Shown here in pieces: positions 37,681-49,985 of a stretch of 64,000 nt of DNA; positions within the stretch are counted from its first letter, which is position 1, and each line of letters opens with the position of its first letter. The stretch spans positions 4,340,001 through 4,404,000 of the forward strand of contig NC_064678.1 in the NCBI RefSeq assembly GCF_023278565.1, given 5' to 3'. The notes beneath the pieces are model-generated. The model did no database searches, was not told the DNA's origin, and worked only from the letters and a program-made list of their open reading frames with translations. The translations under genes were made by a program, and so were the position numbers. This DNA comes from Colletotrichum lupini. Lineage: Eukaryota; Ascomycota; Sordariomycetes; Glomerellales; Glomerellaceae.

Positions 37681-38868
37681 TTGTACGACTGTGATGTCTC
37701 TTATTCGGGTGCAATCACTCTCATAACCGCTATCCGGCAAGGCAGTCAATGTTCACCTCACGGCTTTTCTTGTTCGTCCTCCGAACCATGTTAACATCAA
37801 ACACTACAACACAAACACACATTACAATATGCATGGGAGGACATTCTGTTATTTGCTTCAATCATTTCTCTTTCGAAACGGATTCGGCGACATATGGCTT
37901 TGTATTTCGAGGAATAGAACGGGGATCTAGGGGGATCTCCGCTCGAAAGATTGACTGCCTCGGTGGCGGATGACAGTATGCATCACGAACTTATCATGAC
38001 CTGGCGATGAAATAGTCGCCCTTGTATCATCATAAATCAAACGGCCAATGGTCTCAGTAAAAGACCCATGCCTTGTACCAATTACTTTTGCCATATCTGT
38101 TCGTGACGCTTATGAGCCTGTCATATCGCGACCCACTCAACTAATGGGGGTGATGCCGTTACTTCATGAAGCTTTTGGTTGATGGTATGTCAGTCATCAT
38201 TGTTCTGGCTCTTTGAGGCCCTATGATAGATGTAACTGGACTGCTCGCAGCAGCCTCACCCACCACGCTTGTGGACAGGTAAACGCAAATCACAGACGTG
38301 GCCCAAAACTTACGGCAATCCCGTACTGGTCTCACATGTACGTTGACAGGAAGGCCTCCAGCTCACGGACGAAAATGAGGAATCAACACGGATTCAGAAG
38401 TCAATGCTTCAAAGCTTTTCAGCAACAACGGCCATCAAAACGTAAATCTTCTCAAGGTAAGGTACCCAGCAACTTGGGACCAATCCAAGCTGCTAGGCAG
38501 CCACGTTCTGAGCAAAGCATCACCACGCCGTCACTTCGCCAGAGCATACACCTGCTAAAACAATTTCAATTCAGCCTGATATGAGCAGACAGCTATAGGC
38601 AAGCCACCTTCAATGCCACTTGTAGTCATATGCGCCATCAGAAAGCGAAATACTCGTCGAATCTGCCTTCCTTTACATTCCCCTCAATACGCGGGCTATC
38701 TCCCTCTGAGTTCCTCGTCCTAACCCCTCATCGCCAGCTGAGCACCCCTTTACACCACCAACATCATGACGAAACAGAACTGCAACCCCCGCTTCTGAGC
38801 CACTATTGGAAAATACGAACCCTTCACCACTCAACTCCAAGCACACACAGCCGCTCGACAAACGGGGA
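37681..38868. other. Intergenic between convergent genes, 1.2 kb
   Basis: 3' flanks of the Stf2-like gene and the OB-fold gene. No conserved frame or RNA gene seen. Confidence 0.5.
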
Positions 38869-40562
38869 CTAGCCGAATGTTAAAGTAAAACGAGCATACA
38901 GCATTTGCTCCTCCAAGACTCGGAGTCTACTGGCATCCTTCAAGGTAAGCTCTTCCCACGAAGCGACAGGATGAGGCCAAGATGGAAATTTCTTCGCCTC
39001 GCCCGCTACCTCCGGCTCCGCGTTCACCATGTCACTCGACTCGAAGGCGGGGAAGAAGAGCTCGCTCCAGGCCTGGTCACTCCAGACAAGCTTCCCCTGT
39101 GCAACGCAACCTGTTTCGTCTGCCAGGATACCCATGATTCGGGGATTAAGAACGAGAGACTTCTTCTGCAAGCAGTTCTTGCAATTCGCGGATGTTTGGT
39201 TCGCATAGAGGGGAACTCCACAACTAGAGGAGGCGCACTCGTCAGCCGTGGTGCGCTCCTTGATTGCTACAAGTAGACTGGACTCAGAGAGGAAGGGTCC
39301 ATTCTCACCACTCTATACAGCAAAGCATCTTTCTGCGATGAAGACCGAGAAGGTCTATACCGAGTATGGTCAAGTTTAGCTTGCCGGTGAAGTCACTGGC
39401 CGGGTCACCCCGAGCGAAGTCATCCACCTCGGCTAGGGTAAAGAGCGCCCGAACTGGTCCATGGACAGCTTCTTCTGCATTCCAAATGTCGTTGGGAAAA
39501 GGCACATAGACACTCTCCTTCTTGACACTCTTCTTCACCCACTGTCGAAGCCAGTTGGCATCCTGGAAGTTCGGATCGATATCAATTAAGGTATTGTGAT
39601 CAAGACCGATGCTGGCGCTCAAGGGTAGTGACTTGTTGTCGGAAGGGGGTACAAACTTCGGACTGGTAAAGAGTAGCATGGTCTTATTGGGCTTCCAGAA
39701 CCTGGCGGAGTTTGCCTTGTCTTCCCAGAGAGTCAACAGGCAGCTGGCGGTGTCGTCCCAAACTGTGACCTCGAGAAGTTCAAACTCTCTCGGATTGTTT
39801 CGCGACTTCACACGTTTTCGAGATCCAATGCTCTTGACGCAGACAACAATCCGAGCCCCTGCGATTTCGTGTCCCATTTTGAGATATTGACACAGAGTCA
39901 TCAAACCTGGAAGCGGTTTGGGATCCTGTTTGCCTCGGTCGCACTCCAAAGGCATTCTGTAGAGTTGCTGATTTTCAATAGTGTCCGGGAGGAACCGAAT
40001 GAACTGCTTGCTTCCAACATTCGTAGGATTGATGGGTGTCCACGTGGTCACATATGGAATGCTGGTATGATGTGAACCTCCAGTGGATCCTACCCAAGTG
40101 GCCCATATGGTGACGAGCTGTCCTATCACAAGCAGTGATGCCGGAATTCCGATGGGAACTACCTTTACCTATGTAAAGGAATTAGCAAGTGTCTCCTTAG
40201 AGGGAGTGCACTCGAGAAGAGGAGGTCGTAAATACTGCTATTGCACCGGTTCCATCAACAATAATCAGCTGATGTGCCGGACGGTTGTAATTATTCTTGG
40301 AGTCGAGCAGAGCCGGTGCGTAGTTGACGACGCGGCCGGTGAAGCATATTCGATTCGGGCCTGGCTCGATTTGCCCGATATGCACCTCCGAGTACTCTTC
40401 CAATGGGTTCCATATTCGGCCAAGGGGGTCGTGTCCAGACTCGACTTCTGCTTGTGTGAAGCCGTCGGCTCGCGGAAATCCCGTCCTATCTCTCGAAGCA
40501 TCCTGAGGCGTGGCAGGAACCTCCCTTTGATAGAATGCCTGGATGGATGGAGCCGACATCAT
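38869..40562 (-). CDS. OB-fold, zinc-ribbon nucleic-acid-binding protein (RPA1/MEIOB-like)
   Basis: Exons (minus) 40,562-40,236, 40,168-39,309 and 39,223-38,869 give 513 residues. A first OB-like segment (FTGRVVNYAPAL ... HQLIIVDGTGAIAV) spans intron 1. A second follows around residues 185-290 (GARIVVCVKSIGSRKRV ... FELLEVTVWDDTASCLLTLW), with a W-K/F pattern as in RPA1. A zinc ribbon is created by splicing out intron 2: C393-x2-C396, then C410-x2-C413 (CCIECCGVPLYANQ, NCKNC). A third OB-like part ends the protein. Domain order resembles RPA70 and the meiotic ssDNA-binding MEIOB family, so a role in single-stranded DNA handling or recombination is inferred. Intron 2 has GTGAGA, CTGAC and TAG signals. 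It is far shorter than a true RPA1 and lacks its N-terminal protein-interaction domain. Confidence 0.65.
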
Positions 40563-41621
40563 GCGTATTGCTTCAGGAGGGTATAATACGCATCGATCGT
40601 GGAAGATATCTAGAGCGATGGTTCATTGAAGAAGACCAAGTGGGAGAAACAATTAACCGTAGAACATTACAGAACTTTCTCCGACTACTAGGTACCTTCT
40701 ACAACGGCAGGGCTGCCTTTGCATGTCAGTCGCAGGAAGGAGCCACTGCCTGACCTGCGCCTGCCTCTCCCATTCTAAGATACCTTATGAAAAGAGGAAA
40801 GATGCAATCAACATTCTTTCCGTGGATCTTACAGCGTTTCAAACTGCAACTGGAAATGGCAGGTCAAAGTTTCAGGTACCAGGTAGGTACGTAGTCGGTG
40901 TGATCAAGCTCTCAATTTGGGATAGAGATCAGAGGCATCAGGTCCAGAAGCCCGGATATGCATGGCTTCCAGGTAACGGCACGTGAAGTAGGCCCATCAT
41001 GCCTGCGATCTGGGGGTGTGTTCGTATTCGTATATCGTATGAGTAGAAACGAGACTTGCGGCGGGACATGCGAGCTGCTAGAGTCCAGAAGCCTTTGAGG
41101 GCTGTTTGTGATTGAGTGAGTGGCTATCATGACATCGTTACAGACGAACAAAGCAGTGGGGAAATCGAGCTGCTTGCATCACCATAAACAACGCCTAGCC
41201 AATATCAAAGAGCGGATAGAGCGGCTTTGGTATTTCAAATGTTTCTTTTTTGGCCCTGCTATGCCCGGAGATACAGGATTTGTTATGTTACACAAAGGCA
41301 CTTGCGTCCAAAACCGTCATATGGCACTTTTCCCTTCCGCTTAATGTCATCTGCTCATAAGCGCTCTCCCCTCTTTGTTTTCCTTTTCCGTTGATTTCGA
41401 TATGGTACATACGTAACTGGGTATTAAATCTTGAAAACGAATAGCCCCAAATGACTCCTAACGCCTGCGCATTGTTTCTATCCGGAAAAAGACAAAGTAG
41501 AATATGTAATAAAGAGTCTTGCGTCGCTTGTTGAAGTGCCGCTAGTCATCAATTCTAGCCGTCTATATTCTATGCTTTTCCGGGTACCGTTCCCTATTCA
41601 AAGACCGATGCTAAGTTGTGC
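40563..41621. other. Intergenic, 1.1 kb
   Basis: Upstream of the OB-fold gene and downstream of the receptor gene, both of which read leftward. No supported gene. Confidence 0.5.
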
Positions 41622-43234
41622 TTAGTGCTCGGGGGGACCAGACTGTTTCCGTCCAGGCGCGCCGTAATCCGAGACAGCGCTTGAGGTGTGCGAGATTGAC
41701 GTTGATCGGTGGCTTTGTGAAAGGCTATTCTTGGCACTCCCAGACTCGAGATCTTGCATCGCGTAGAGGCTCGACGTGTCATGTGTCTCCAGCGCAAACT
41801 GCTTAGTGCAAACGATGCCTTTGCCGCCTCGCAGGGCTGATTGCAGCTCCGTGGTGGAGGAATGGCCGAGAGGACGAGACATGCGGTTCGTGCTTCGGCT
41901 CCCGTCCGCGGCGCTTGAGGGCGATTCCGCATACTTCTGAGTGTCGTAGCGCTTGGTGAGCATTCCAAAGAGTTTGGGGAAGGCCTTGATGAGAATGAGA
42001 CGGATGGCCGGAAGACAACAACAAATGATGCCGGTGGGAACCTCGAGGCATGCCCAGAACGCAATGTCGAATTGATCCCATGTAGGGTTCAACGAACTCG
42101 CGAACCGGACAAGCGACTGAAGTCTCAGGATACTGACTATAGTGACGCTTGGTGATGTTAGAACAACGGCGAAATTGTCAGTTATGGATTCAGTGAGTAC
42201 TCACAAAGTACCGACACAAAACATAAGGGTGACGGCTAGCTTCTTCCACCAGTGCAGGTTGAGAGTTCGGATTCGCGACAGAGGAAGATACAGCATCCAT
42301 AGGTCTAGTAAGATGCTGATGATAGCGTTCGCCCATGGAACTGCATTAATGTTGATACAGGTGCCTTGTTGCTCGCCGTCCCACCTCGTCCAGTAGTAGT
42401 GGATAGGTGTACATTGGAAAATGCCAACCATGAGGAAGACGAAGGTGTTGACAGCATTGAAGGCAGCTGTACCCCAAAGCAGCTTTCCAAGTCCGGCGCG
42501 GTCGAAGATGCGCATGTAGAAGCACAGGATCGCCATCTTGACAATGCCCATCTGTACGAAGTACATTGGCTCTAGGATATAGAACCAATAACCGAAGCTT
42601 TCGATTTGATGTGGTGTGAGGGTCCAAATATCTTTACCAAGGCCGGCGGGGATAATTCCAACGAGGTTGATGATGAATGATGGAAGGACGGCCAGATAGG
42701 CGAGAAGAGTGAACATGTCATCGAGCCCGAGTTCTGCTGACGAGAAATACTTGTAAATCAAGCGTGCTGCAACCACGAAGGTGGTGAGTCCCAGCAGGAC
42801 CCATGTAAGTCGGACATATTCCGCGCTGTGGTCTCGGACAGGTTTATCACAAGTGGTTTCGAACACAGCTTTGGCATCTTCTGATTGTTAGCATATGCCA
42901 GTCAGAGTCAAGAAGAAGGGCATGACTGACGAAGTGTGTCCTTGATACTGCATGCTCCGACTATACAGGTCTCCGTATCTGACTCGAACTTCGCATCGTT
43001 GCAGATACACGTCGTGTTCGTCAACCCGCATGGCGAGTCCTTGACGGCCGATAGAATGCAGGTGACCTAGAGCAAAGTTAGACGTTGACGGACCGAACTT
43101 AGGGACAAGAAAAACCGTACCGCGCATGTAGGTAGCTGGGCTACAGCATCCGTGATGCTATTGACTTTCTGAGCTGCGGCCGTAATAGCTAGTAGCGCAG
43201 CTACCAAAAAGGCAAGAGACAGTGGAAACCTCAT
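41622..43234 (-). CDS. CFEM-domain Pth11-like G-protein-coupled receptor
   Basis: Exons (minus) 43,234-43,121, 43,066-42,931, 42,880-42,205 and 42,147-41,622 give 483 residues. A signal peptide (MRFPLSLAFLVAALLAITAA) precedes a CFEM domain with eight cysteines at about residues 38-101, including CILSAVKDSPC, NTTCIC, TETC and VGAC. Then come seven membrane segments, beginning WVLLGLTTFVVAARLI, with the family hallmark LGLDDMFTLLA after the first loop, and a ~110-residue Ser/Thr-rich cytosolic tail. Pth11-type receptors sit in the plasma membrane and sense surface or nutrient cues upstream of cAMP/PKA signalling in appressorium-forming fungi; the ligand is unknown. A PKA regulatory subunit gene lies 3 kb to the right, probably by coincidence. 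Alternative frames over the same bases are shadows. Confidence 0.92.
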
Positions 43235-45074
43235 GATATCCGAGGTGAGACCGTTTTGTCGTCAAATAAAGTTCGAGAAAACCTTAGCAAGACCCTGGAC
43301 CGTATCAATGGGGATATTTGCTTCTTAAAGAAGGAGCATTGGTATCACAAGGCCGTTTGTCACGTTTTTCTTCTTCTCCTCTAGCCACCGTCCGCAACAA
43401 AACAACAAACCACAAAAGGGGGCACCCAAGGCTGGCCTTGACAGCGACATTTAAGGGTAGGCGACTTAATCCTTCGCAGTTCCCGACTTGACCTCCTTTC
43501 AACAAACATGATGTGCCGCATGCGATAGTTCAGCCAGGAGCGCGCCACACTAGGCCAAGGAGGCGGCCGCCTCTTAGCCCTCTCACGTGGTGGAGACTTG
43601 ATGAGAAGATGACGATCCAGGCTGGAATCGCGAACAGAGCGTACCCGGACCACTGCTTCCGGCAAGGCCGGTGACAGCCACTTTTCCATAGTCCGACGGG
43701 GGCGAGGCACGGATGGAACACCAAGGTCAAATAGCTTGGGATAGCGGACCACTGACGGGCGGACGACGTCTCGCGACTGTCGCCTCTTGGGTTGCTCCAG
43801 GCCCCCGGGTTGCATTCCGGATCACCATCCGCCATATCCGTCCTGCACGACTTACTGGTGACGGAATGGGAAAGCGCTTCAGTAACGACGAACGAAGAGC
43901 GATCAGGAATCAAGCGTCAAGACGATGACTTTTTTGGGTGGATCGAATCTAGGACGCGGGTGCATTTTCCAGCTGAAATGATTCGTCCCGTTCTTTTGGG
44001 TACTATGTGCCGATGGGAGAATCCACTGGAAACGTCAAATAGTTCTCGACAGGTGGAAATGCATTGCGATGGACTATGTGGAAGACGCTCATTCCGAGAA
44101 AAACCGAGATTGCGAGAGATTGCTTAGGCCAATTTCCACGTGGAAGCCGTCTAGAAAGAATGAAGGCGTAATGAACGCTTCCATTCCGATGTCGTCGACG
44201 CCTCTGTGGTGTTTCTGGTGTTGTCATGTTTCTCGGATGAATGTGAGGCTTGCTGCTGTCAAAGAAAACAAGCAGTTTCATCAGGCAAGTGCAGATTTTT
44301 AGCACCTTGCGTCAGCCTTTTAGTAAGCCCAGCGCTGTTGAAGGAAAGGCCAGAAAGAAGAAAGGTCCCAGGGGGGCAAGGCAAGAAGCCATCGCCAACT
44401 AACGCCATGCCTGCACGTCAGGCCCCGCGTCGTCCCATCATGCATCTGCCAAGTTAATCGATGTCTTGCGTGCTCGCCTCTCATGGAATTGGAAAGTCGG
44501 GACGGATTGTGTAGAGCGAGTCCAGCCCAGGCACTTGGGGCAGCAGATGGCGGGTGGGGTTCCCAAAAGCCAGGGGACCTTTTCAGCCCGCTAGCGCTGA
44601 AGCGTCGCTAGTCGACTGCTGGAGAGGGCTGATATGCCTGCCGAGGCAATCTGGCTGCCCAAGCGTTGCGTCTGTGTGAGTGGACCTTTCGCAAGCTTCG
44701 CACCCCGGACCAATGATCGACGGCGGGATGGCCTGTGCGCTCGATCTCACAAAGCCAGATGTACGCACGGGCCCGTCTTTCTTGTAGCCAGTTTTATCCT
44801 CTTATCGGGCAGCTAAGGTAAGGTATCTGGGTATCCAATATGCGTCAGTGCGTCAGTGCGTCAATGCGTCCATAGGTTCCAAATTTCTGAACCACGATCG
44901 CGGCAGCCTCGCGCCTATTTGACACCGGCAAAGACACCTACCACTACGGAAATCGCCCATGCCATCAACTCTTCCGAACCCCTCCACCGGTAATACGGAC
45001 CGCTTGACAGACCCGAATTTGTCTTTATTCTTGTTTTCCGGTTAGGAAGTCCTTGTTGGGGAAGCACTTACAAA
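43235..45074. other. Intergenic between divergent genes, 1.8 kb
   Basis: Upstream of both the receptor gene (leftward) and the SPF27 gene (rightward). It contains the TGCGTCAG tandem array at 44,841-44,872. No conserved frame found. Confidence 0.5.
44841..44872 (+). repeat. Four 8-bp tandem copies of TGCGTCAG
   Basis: TGCGTCAG, TGCGTCAG, TGCGTCAA, TGCGTCCA in a row, about 200 bp before the SPF27 start codon. The reverse complement of the core is TGACGCA, which resembles bZIP (CRE/AP-1-like) sites, so this could be a regulatory array or a simple repeat. Confidence 0.85.
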
Positions 45075-45763
45075 ATGTCTACGTTGAACGCCTTCCACGA
45101 GTCGTTGCCATGTACGTTTGTTATGCCAATCGCCTGCAGCGCATATCCTCCGACTAACGAACTACGCCCGCAGATATTGATGACGAGCCCACACCAGCAG
45201 AGCGCGAAGCTGCCGAGTCTTTAATCCGAGCTGAACTATCCACCTTTTCACCGGCGCCTACGCCAAACTACAGAGAACCCTCCTTCTCCCCCCTCGTCGA
45301 ACTCGAGCTGGACCGCGTCGCCTCGAAACAGCCCCTTAAAGCCATTGATCTCGAGCGTTATCAAACACAAGAGCCTTTCCCCGACTCCGGGGCACCATCT
45401 ACAGCAGAAGATCGTGTTCGCCTCGCCGATTCACTCCAGAAGGCCTACATTTCCTACGCCTACCTCGACACTCGTGCTCAAAATCTGAACCTGTTGGACA
45501 AATGGGGAAAGAACGCGTGGTTGATCGGCAATTGGGGACTCGAAAATGAGCTGAAAGGCTTCGAGCGTGACCTCGCCGAAACGAAGCGTCTCATTGACGT
45601 GCTGACCGTCGCCCGGAGACGCCAGCAGGAAGAAGTAGCAGCAGAGATGAAGGGGCTGGAGGAGAATTGGAAGAAGGGCGTTGGAAGGACGCTCGAAACT
45701 GAGATTGCAGTCGAGCAATTGAGACGAGAAGTTCTAGAAGAAATGAGGGTAAGAGGCGGCTGA
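45075..45763 (+). CDS. Pre-mRNA splicing factor SPF27/BCAS2 (Cwf7), Prp19 complex
   Basis: Exons 45,075-45,111 and 45,174-45,763 give 208 residues. Donor GTACGT, CTAAC and CAG mark the intron. The N-terminus (FHESLPYIDDEPT) and the motif LLDKWGKNAWLIGNWGLENE, followed by a long coiled coil to the end, are the BCAS2/SPF27 signature. The protein is a structural subunit of the Prp19 (NineTeen) complex that activates the spliceosome in the nucleus. The length is near the family norm. A possible donor (GTAAGA at 45,749) near the end would need a 36-nt intron, so I keep the read-through end at TGA. It is divergently transcribed from the receptor gene. Confidence 0.92.
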
Positions 45764-46065
45764 GACGCACCGCACTCTGCATAGATCGCAATGAGGCAGC
45801 CGCCGCAGCTGCACCAAACAAAAGACCAAGCCAATGATACCACCTAGAACACTTATTTTCAAACGCCAAACGTCCATGCACCGTGGAAGAAATATAATCT
45901 TTACTAACAGGTATCTGAACGTCACTAGCCGTGTCTCTTAGGAAGCGAAGGTAGGGGGTTCCGCCTAACGCCGTTGTGAATCTTGACATTCACCCTCTTC
46001 AACCTTCCCAATGTCTGCCATCCAATCTTGGATCATACGCAAAATCAAACATCTTCAAGTTCCTC
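45764..46065. other. Short convergent intergenic spacer
   Basis: About 300 bp between the stop codons of the SPF27 and PKA regulatory genes. It must hold both 3' UTRs; nothing else seen. Confidence 0.5.
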
Positions 46066-47306
46066 TCAGGCCGCTTGGAGCGGATCCATCTCCTCAACAC
46101 CAGTCTTGACCTCCTCGTACTTTGTCCGTCTCATGATGCCTTCAACGGGACCAAGAAGTCTCTGGAAGGCGTTCTTGCCGAGACTCGCAACCTTGACATC
46201 CGTCGTCGCGACAATGCTAGCGGCGCGAGGGGCGTCGTTCAAAAGCGCCAGTTCACCAAAGAAATCTCCCTTGCTGTAATGCTTTACAGATTCCTTGACC
46301 CCGCCCTTGTAGGCATCGGCCTCGCCGCTCTCCAGAAGGAAGAACGCATGACCTGGGTCTCCCTCCTTGATGATGGTCTCTCCAGGGGCGTACTTCTGAG
46401 TCTCCAACGCGTCAGCAATCTTGGATCGCTCGTACGGCGTGAGGCTTTGCAGCAAAGGCACCTCTTCGAGGAAACTCTCGTACATCCGTCGCCGAGCGAA
46501 TGTCGACTCCATGAGAATACGGCGGAACGTCAGGCGATCGAGCGCCCAAAGGGTGCATCCAGATTCGGCAGAGATGACAGTCGCAGCTCGGGGAGCGTTG
46601 TACATCAAGGCCAGTTCACCAAATGAGCCCCCTGCCTGGATGGTACCGACTTTCTGACCCATGCCCTCGGGGCCAGGCTGCAAGGTACCGCTGCTGTTTA
46701 CATATACGTCAAAAGACCCCTTCTCTACGACGTAGAAGAAGTCGCCCGCGTCACCTTGGCTAATAACCTGTGGCGGAGTGTTAGGAAGCTCCAAAGCATC
46801 ATCATATCGACTGGACTTACTTTGATATCCTTGGCGGGAATGGGTTTCTCATTCAGCGCACCCAGAATTTGGCCGCTCTGTTCCTCATCCAGGTGGGAGA
46901 ACAAGAAATTGCCCTCAATGGCAGTTTGCAAACGGCCCAACTGCTCCTTGGTCTTCTCGTGATAAGGGGGCGACCAATTGTCGTATGTGTCGGCACTAGG
47001 CTTGAGAGACTCAGCAGAGACCGAGGTTCGACGGCCAAAATTGTACTGGGCAGGGTAACTCTCAGGGTTCGGTGGGCTTCTCAGCGCAGAAGGCGCAGCG
47101 TCGTCTGCGGCATTACCGCCGAATGGGCCGTTGAAAGTCATTCCAGCATTCATACCGAAATTTGGTGATGTCGGAGAAGTAACACTATCATTCTCTTCCT
47201 CTTCGATTACACGGTGAATGGCATTGCCTCCTGCGGGAGGTCCATCGGTAGGTCCTCCGAAAGGGTTGGCGTTTGCCCCAAAAGGACTCTTGAACATGCC
47301 AGACAT
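46066..47306 (-). CDS. cAMP-dependent protein kinase regulatory subunit
   Basis: Exons (minus) 47,306-46,821 and 46,767-46,066 (donor GTAAGT, acceptor CAG) give 395 residues. The pseudosubstrate site GRRTSV lies at residues 91-96 with a phosphorylatable Ser95. Two cyclic-nucleotide-binding domains carry complete phosphate-binding cassettes: FGELALMYNAPRAATV at 211-226 and FGELALLNDAPRAASI at 332-347, both with the essential Glu and Arg. In the cytosol it holds the PKA catalytic subunit inactive until cAMP binds. The N-terminus here (MSGMFKSPFG, then NPFGG) lacks the dimerisation/docking helices (RII-alpha type) expected before the NPFG stretch, and I find none in the ~1 kb upstream on this strand. 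It is either encoded in an exon I missed or truly absent. A stop codon precedes the ATG in frame. Confidence 0.93.
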
Positions 47307-49985
47307 GGTTGCAGTATAGCTACTTGTACAAGGATGGATGTTTTCGTTTCGAGACTATAGACCGTCACGAATCGCCTGTTGGAAGGTGTTCGATCGGCGC
47401 AGCGTTCAAGGACGTTGACAGCGAGTAGTTTGGTAGAGAGCCGTATGCGAACTATTTGTGTTCAGATCAGCTTCGGCCCACGACGTACAGACAGTAGTGT
47501 GAGGAATGTTGGAGGGTTGCCAGGTTGTCTGAGGTCTTCGGGCTGGATGGTGAATAAAAGAATGTTGTGAAATTGGTGGGGTCGTTGAGCAGGATGCAAA
47601 GAAGCACCTAATGCTTCGTCCCCGCGTTCAGGCTGCACCAATCAAGCTGGACACCGCTGGCCAACAACTGCGTAGGGTACAGGCAAGGACATGAAATGAG
47701 GCGGATCGTGTTCAACAGGCTGGACGAGCTCTGACGTAGTGGGGTGGCAAGATTTCGAATAGATACCACGTAAACAACGGAAGGAGAGATGGGATAAGAT
47801 GAATACCAGGGAACGCTCAAGTTGGAGATCAAGAGTCCGGTGCCGATAACAACAAGGTTGCGAAAAGCAGAAGTTTTTGAAGCGAGACGACAAGCAAGGG
47901 AAGGTCGGTGTTTGATGGGCTTAGCCTTGACAATTGGGCTGGGGCTGCGCGTGGCAATAAATGAACGGGAGCTATTACTTACCACAGCGGGAGGAGCTAG
48001 CTAGTGGGTGATGATAATCTGGGCGGGGAGCTCGCTAGCTTTCGTGATATTGGCCACCGACTAATGAGGTAGGAGGATACTGTCAACCGTATACTAGAGC
48101 GAAGAATTGGCAGGACCGGGAAGGAGATTTGTTGATAGCTCAGACGCGGATGAAGATCCCCGAGAGCAATACGTGAGAGAAAGGAGAAGGAGGAAGGGAG
48201 GGTCGCTGGTCAACTTCGTGCGGTGAAGCAACCAAGGGTACGGTAAGGTCGAGGTCGTGAATGCCGCTAGCTAAGAAATAGGACGGACGAAGGGCGAAGC
48301 AAGTGGCCGATTGCTCTCGTGTTGTCGTCCGGTTTCGAGGTTTGGCCACGAGGATAGCGTTCGCTTGTTTGTTCAGGTCGAGGGAAGCGGAAGGAGGCGA
48401 CGTGATGAGAGCACGAAATGAAGAATGGCAGAAGTGGAAAAGGCCAAGGGAAGGGAAGCTTTTTGGGTTCGGTTTAGGGACGTGGATTGCTCTGGGATGG
48501 GGGGAAGAAGGTGGGGGGGTTGAGAAGCAGGAGGCACGGAGGGCCTTTGACGCATCGCTGCTTCCAGTCAAACAACAGCAGCAAAGAAGCAGGTGCTCCC
48601 CTCCTTCCCTCCTTCCATTGCTCCTCAATGTCCCCATCTCCTTCCACAAGGTGACGGTGAGGTCCTAGCTTTTGAGGGGCCCTGCTGCCCCGGTTGACCA
48701 GTCATGACCGTCGAAGAGTTCTAGAAGGCGCACAGATCAACCTGTGGCCGGCTGCCGCTTGCCTTCCCTGCAGCCCGAAGTGTCCGGGCTTCACCTTCCA
48801 AGCCGCTTCGGTTGCGATTCTGTGCAGCTCTCAGCGACGCCTCTGACTGGCCCAAGTTGCAAATCAATCCAGGCTTGCCAGGCATCCCAGGACACCTTGC
48901 CTGCTTTCATTCCATTGCCTCCTTGCTTCCTTGCCTCAGATGATATCCAGGCCGGTACGTACTCTCCCACTGAGGCATCTTGGATCCCCTGGTTTCGGCC
49001 ATGTCATCATGGGGACGGCCTCCCGTGGAATTTCAGGGCGCTTTCAGTGGGACTACCCCGTCCGCCCGCAATTGCCCCTCACCAAACCTCTCTTGCCAGT
49101 GGCTCCTTCATTCGATAGCCCGCTGATCAAAGCCGGTACAAACCTTTTAGGGGTACGGGCAAGGGGGAACGATCCCTCTCCCAGCCAAAGTTGTGGGAGC
49201 TGCTTGGTCTCAGGATGCACTTTCTAAACGACACCTCAGCCTGCCGCTTTCACCAGGCCGCATTGTCGAATCTTTTTCAGACAGCCAAGTCTCGCCTACA
49301 GCTGAATCCTTGATGCTTTACGACGGCCCATGTTTGTTTGCGAAATCATCATTTCAAGCGATGGCCTATTAGGTGTGATATAAGACAGAGTCAATTTGGG
49401 ATGTTCTGTGACTTGTTCTAGAAACACTGGAAACTACGCTGAAGCATCTTTCATCAAAGTCCATGTCCCTGAGCCGTGGTAAGTGTTCCTTGGCGAGACT
49501 CCCCTTCAAAGCTCTTGATGGCTAATACTTACAATTGGATCAGGTGCTCTTCCAACGTAAGCGTTCTACAACTACATTCTACATCAGCTACCGCCTGGTA
49601 TACGAGGGCCGAGAAATATGATGCATGACTAATTATACCAAAAACAACCTGGCGGCCATATGATGAAGATATTCCGTAAGCTGAGACAACGATGAAAAGT
49701 GAAGACCAAGCGTACGACAGACAGCCAGGGACCAAAAGTAACAAAAGTACTATGACAGAGTTCTAGCTAGGGCCGGCGGAAGAACCGGGACTACTTATCT
49801 TCTACAATTCAAGACACACCAATAAGACGACATCGCCCTTCGTACCGGAAGAGAATCCCGAACAGCATTGTCATTTGAAGCCAGGAAGAGGAGGAGACGC
49901 TCGAGTGTCCGAGATGTGGGGCTGGGCGACGAATGGAGATGAATGTAGGAATATGGGTCATTAACCTTGTGCAAAAACTCAGTAA
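47307..49985. other. Intergenic, 2.7 kb; likely long PKA-R leader and promoter
   Basis: Upstream region of the PKA regulatory gene. Frames up to 169 codons exist but have simple Ser/Pro-rich shadow composition and no family resemblance. No dimerisation-domain coding exon was recognised here. Confidence 0.5.

Noticed and set aside
39224..39308. Frameshift in the OB-fold gene
   Set aside because: The frame change is explained by an 85-nt intron with good GTGAGA, CTGAC and TAG signals that rebuilds the zinc ribbon.
45749..45784. Possible second intron near the end of SPF27
   Set aside because: It would be 36 nt, too short for splicing, and the read-through end gives a normal family C-terminus.
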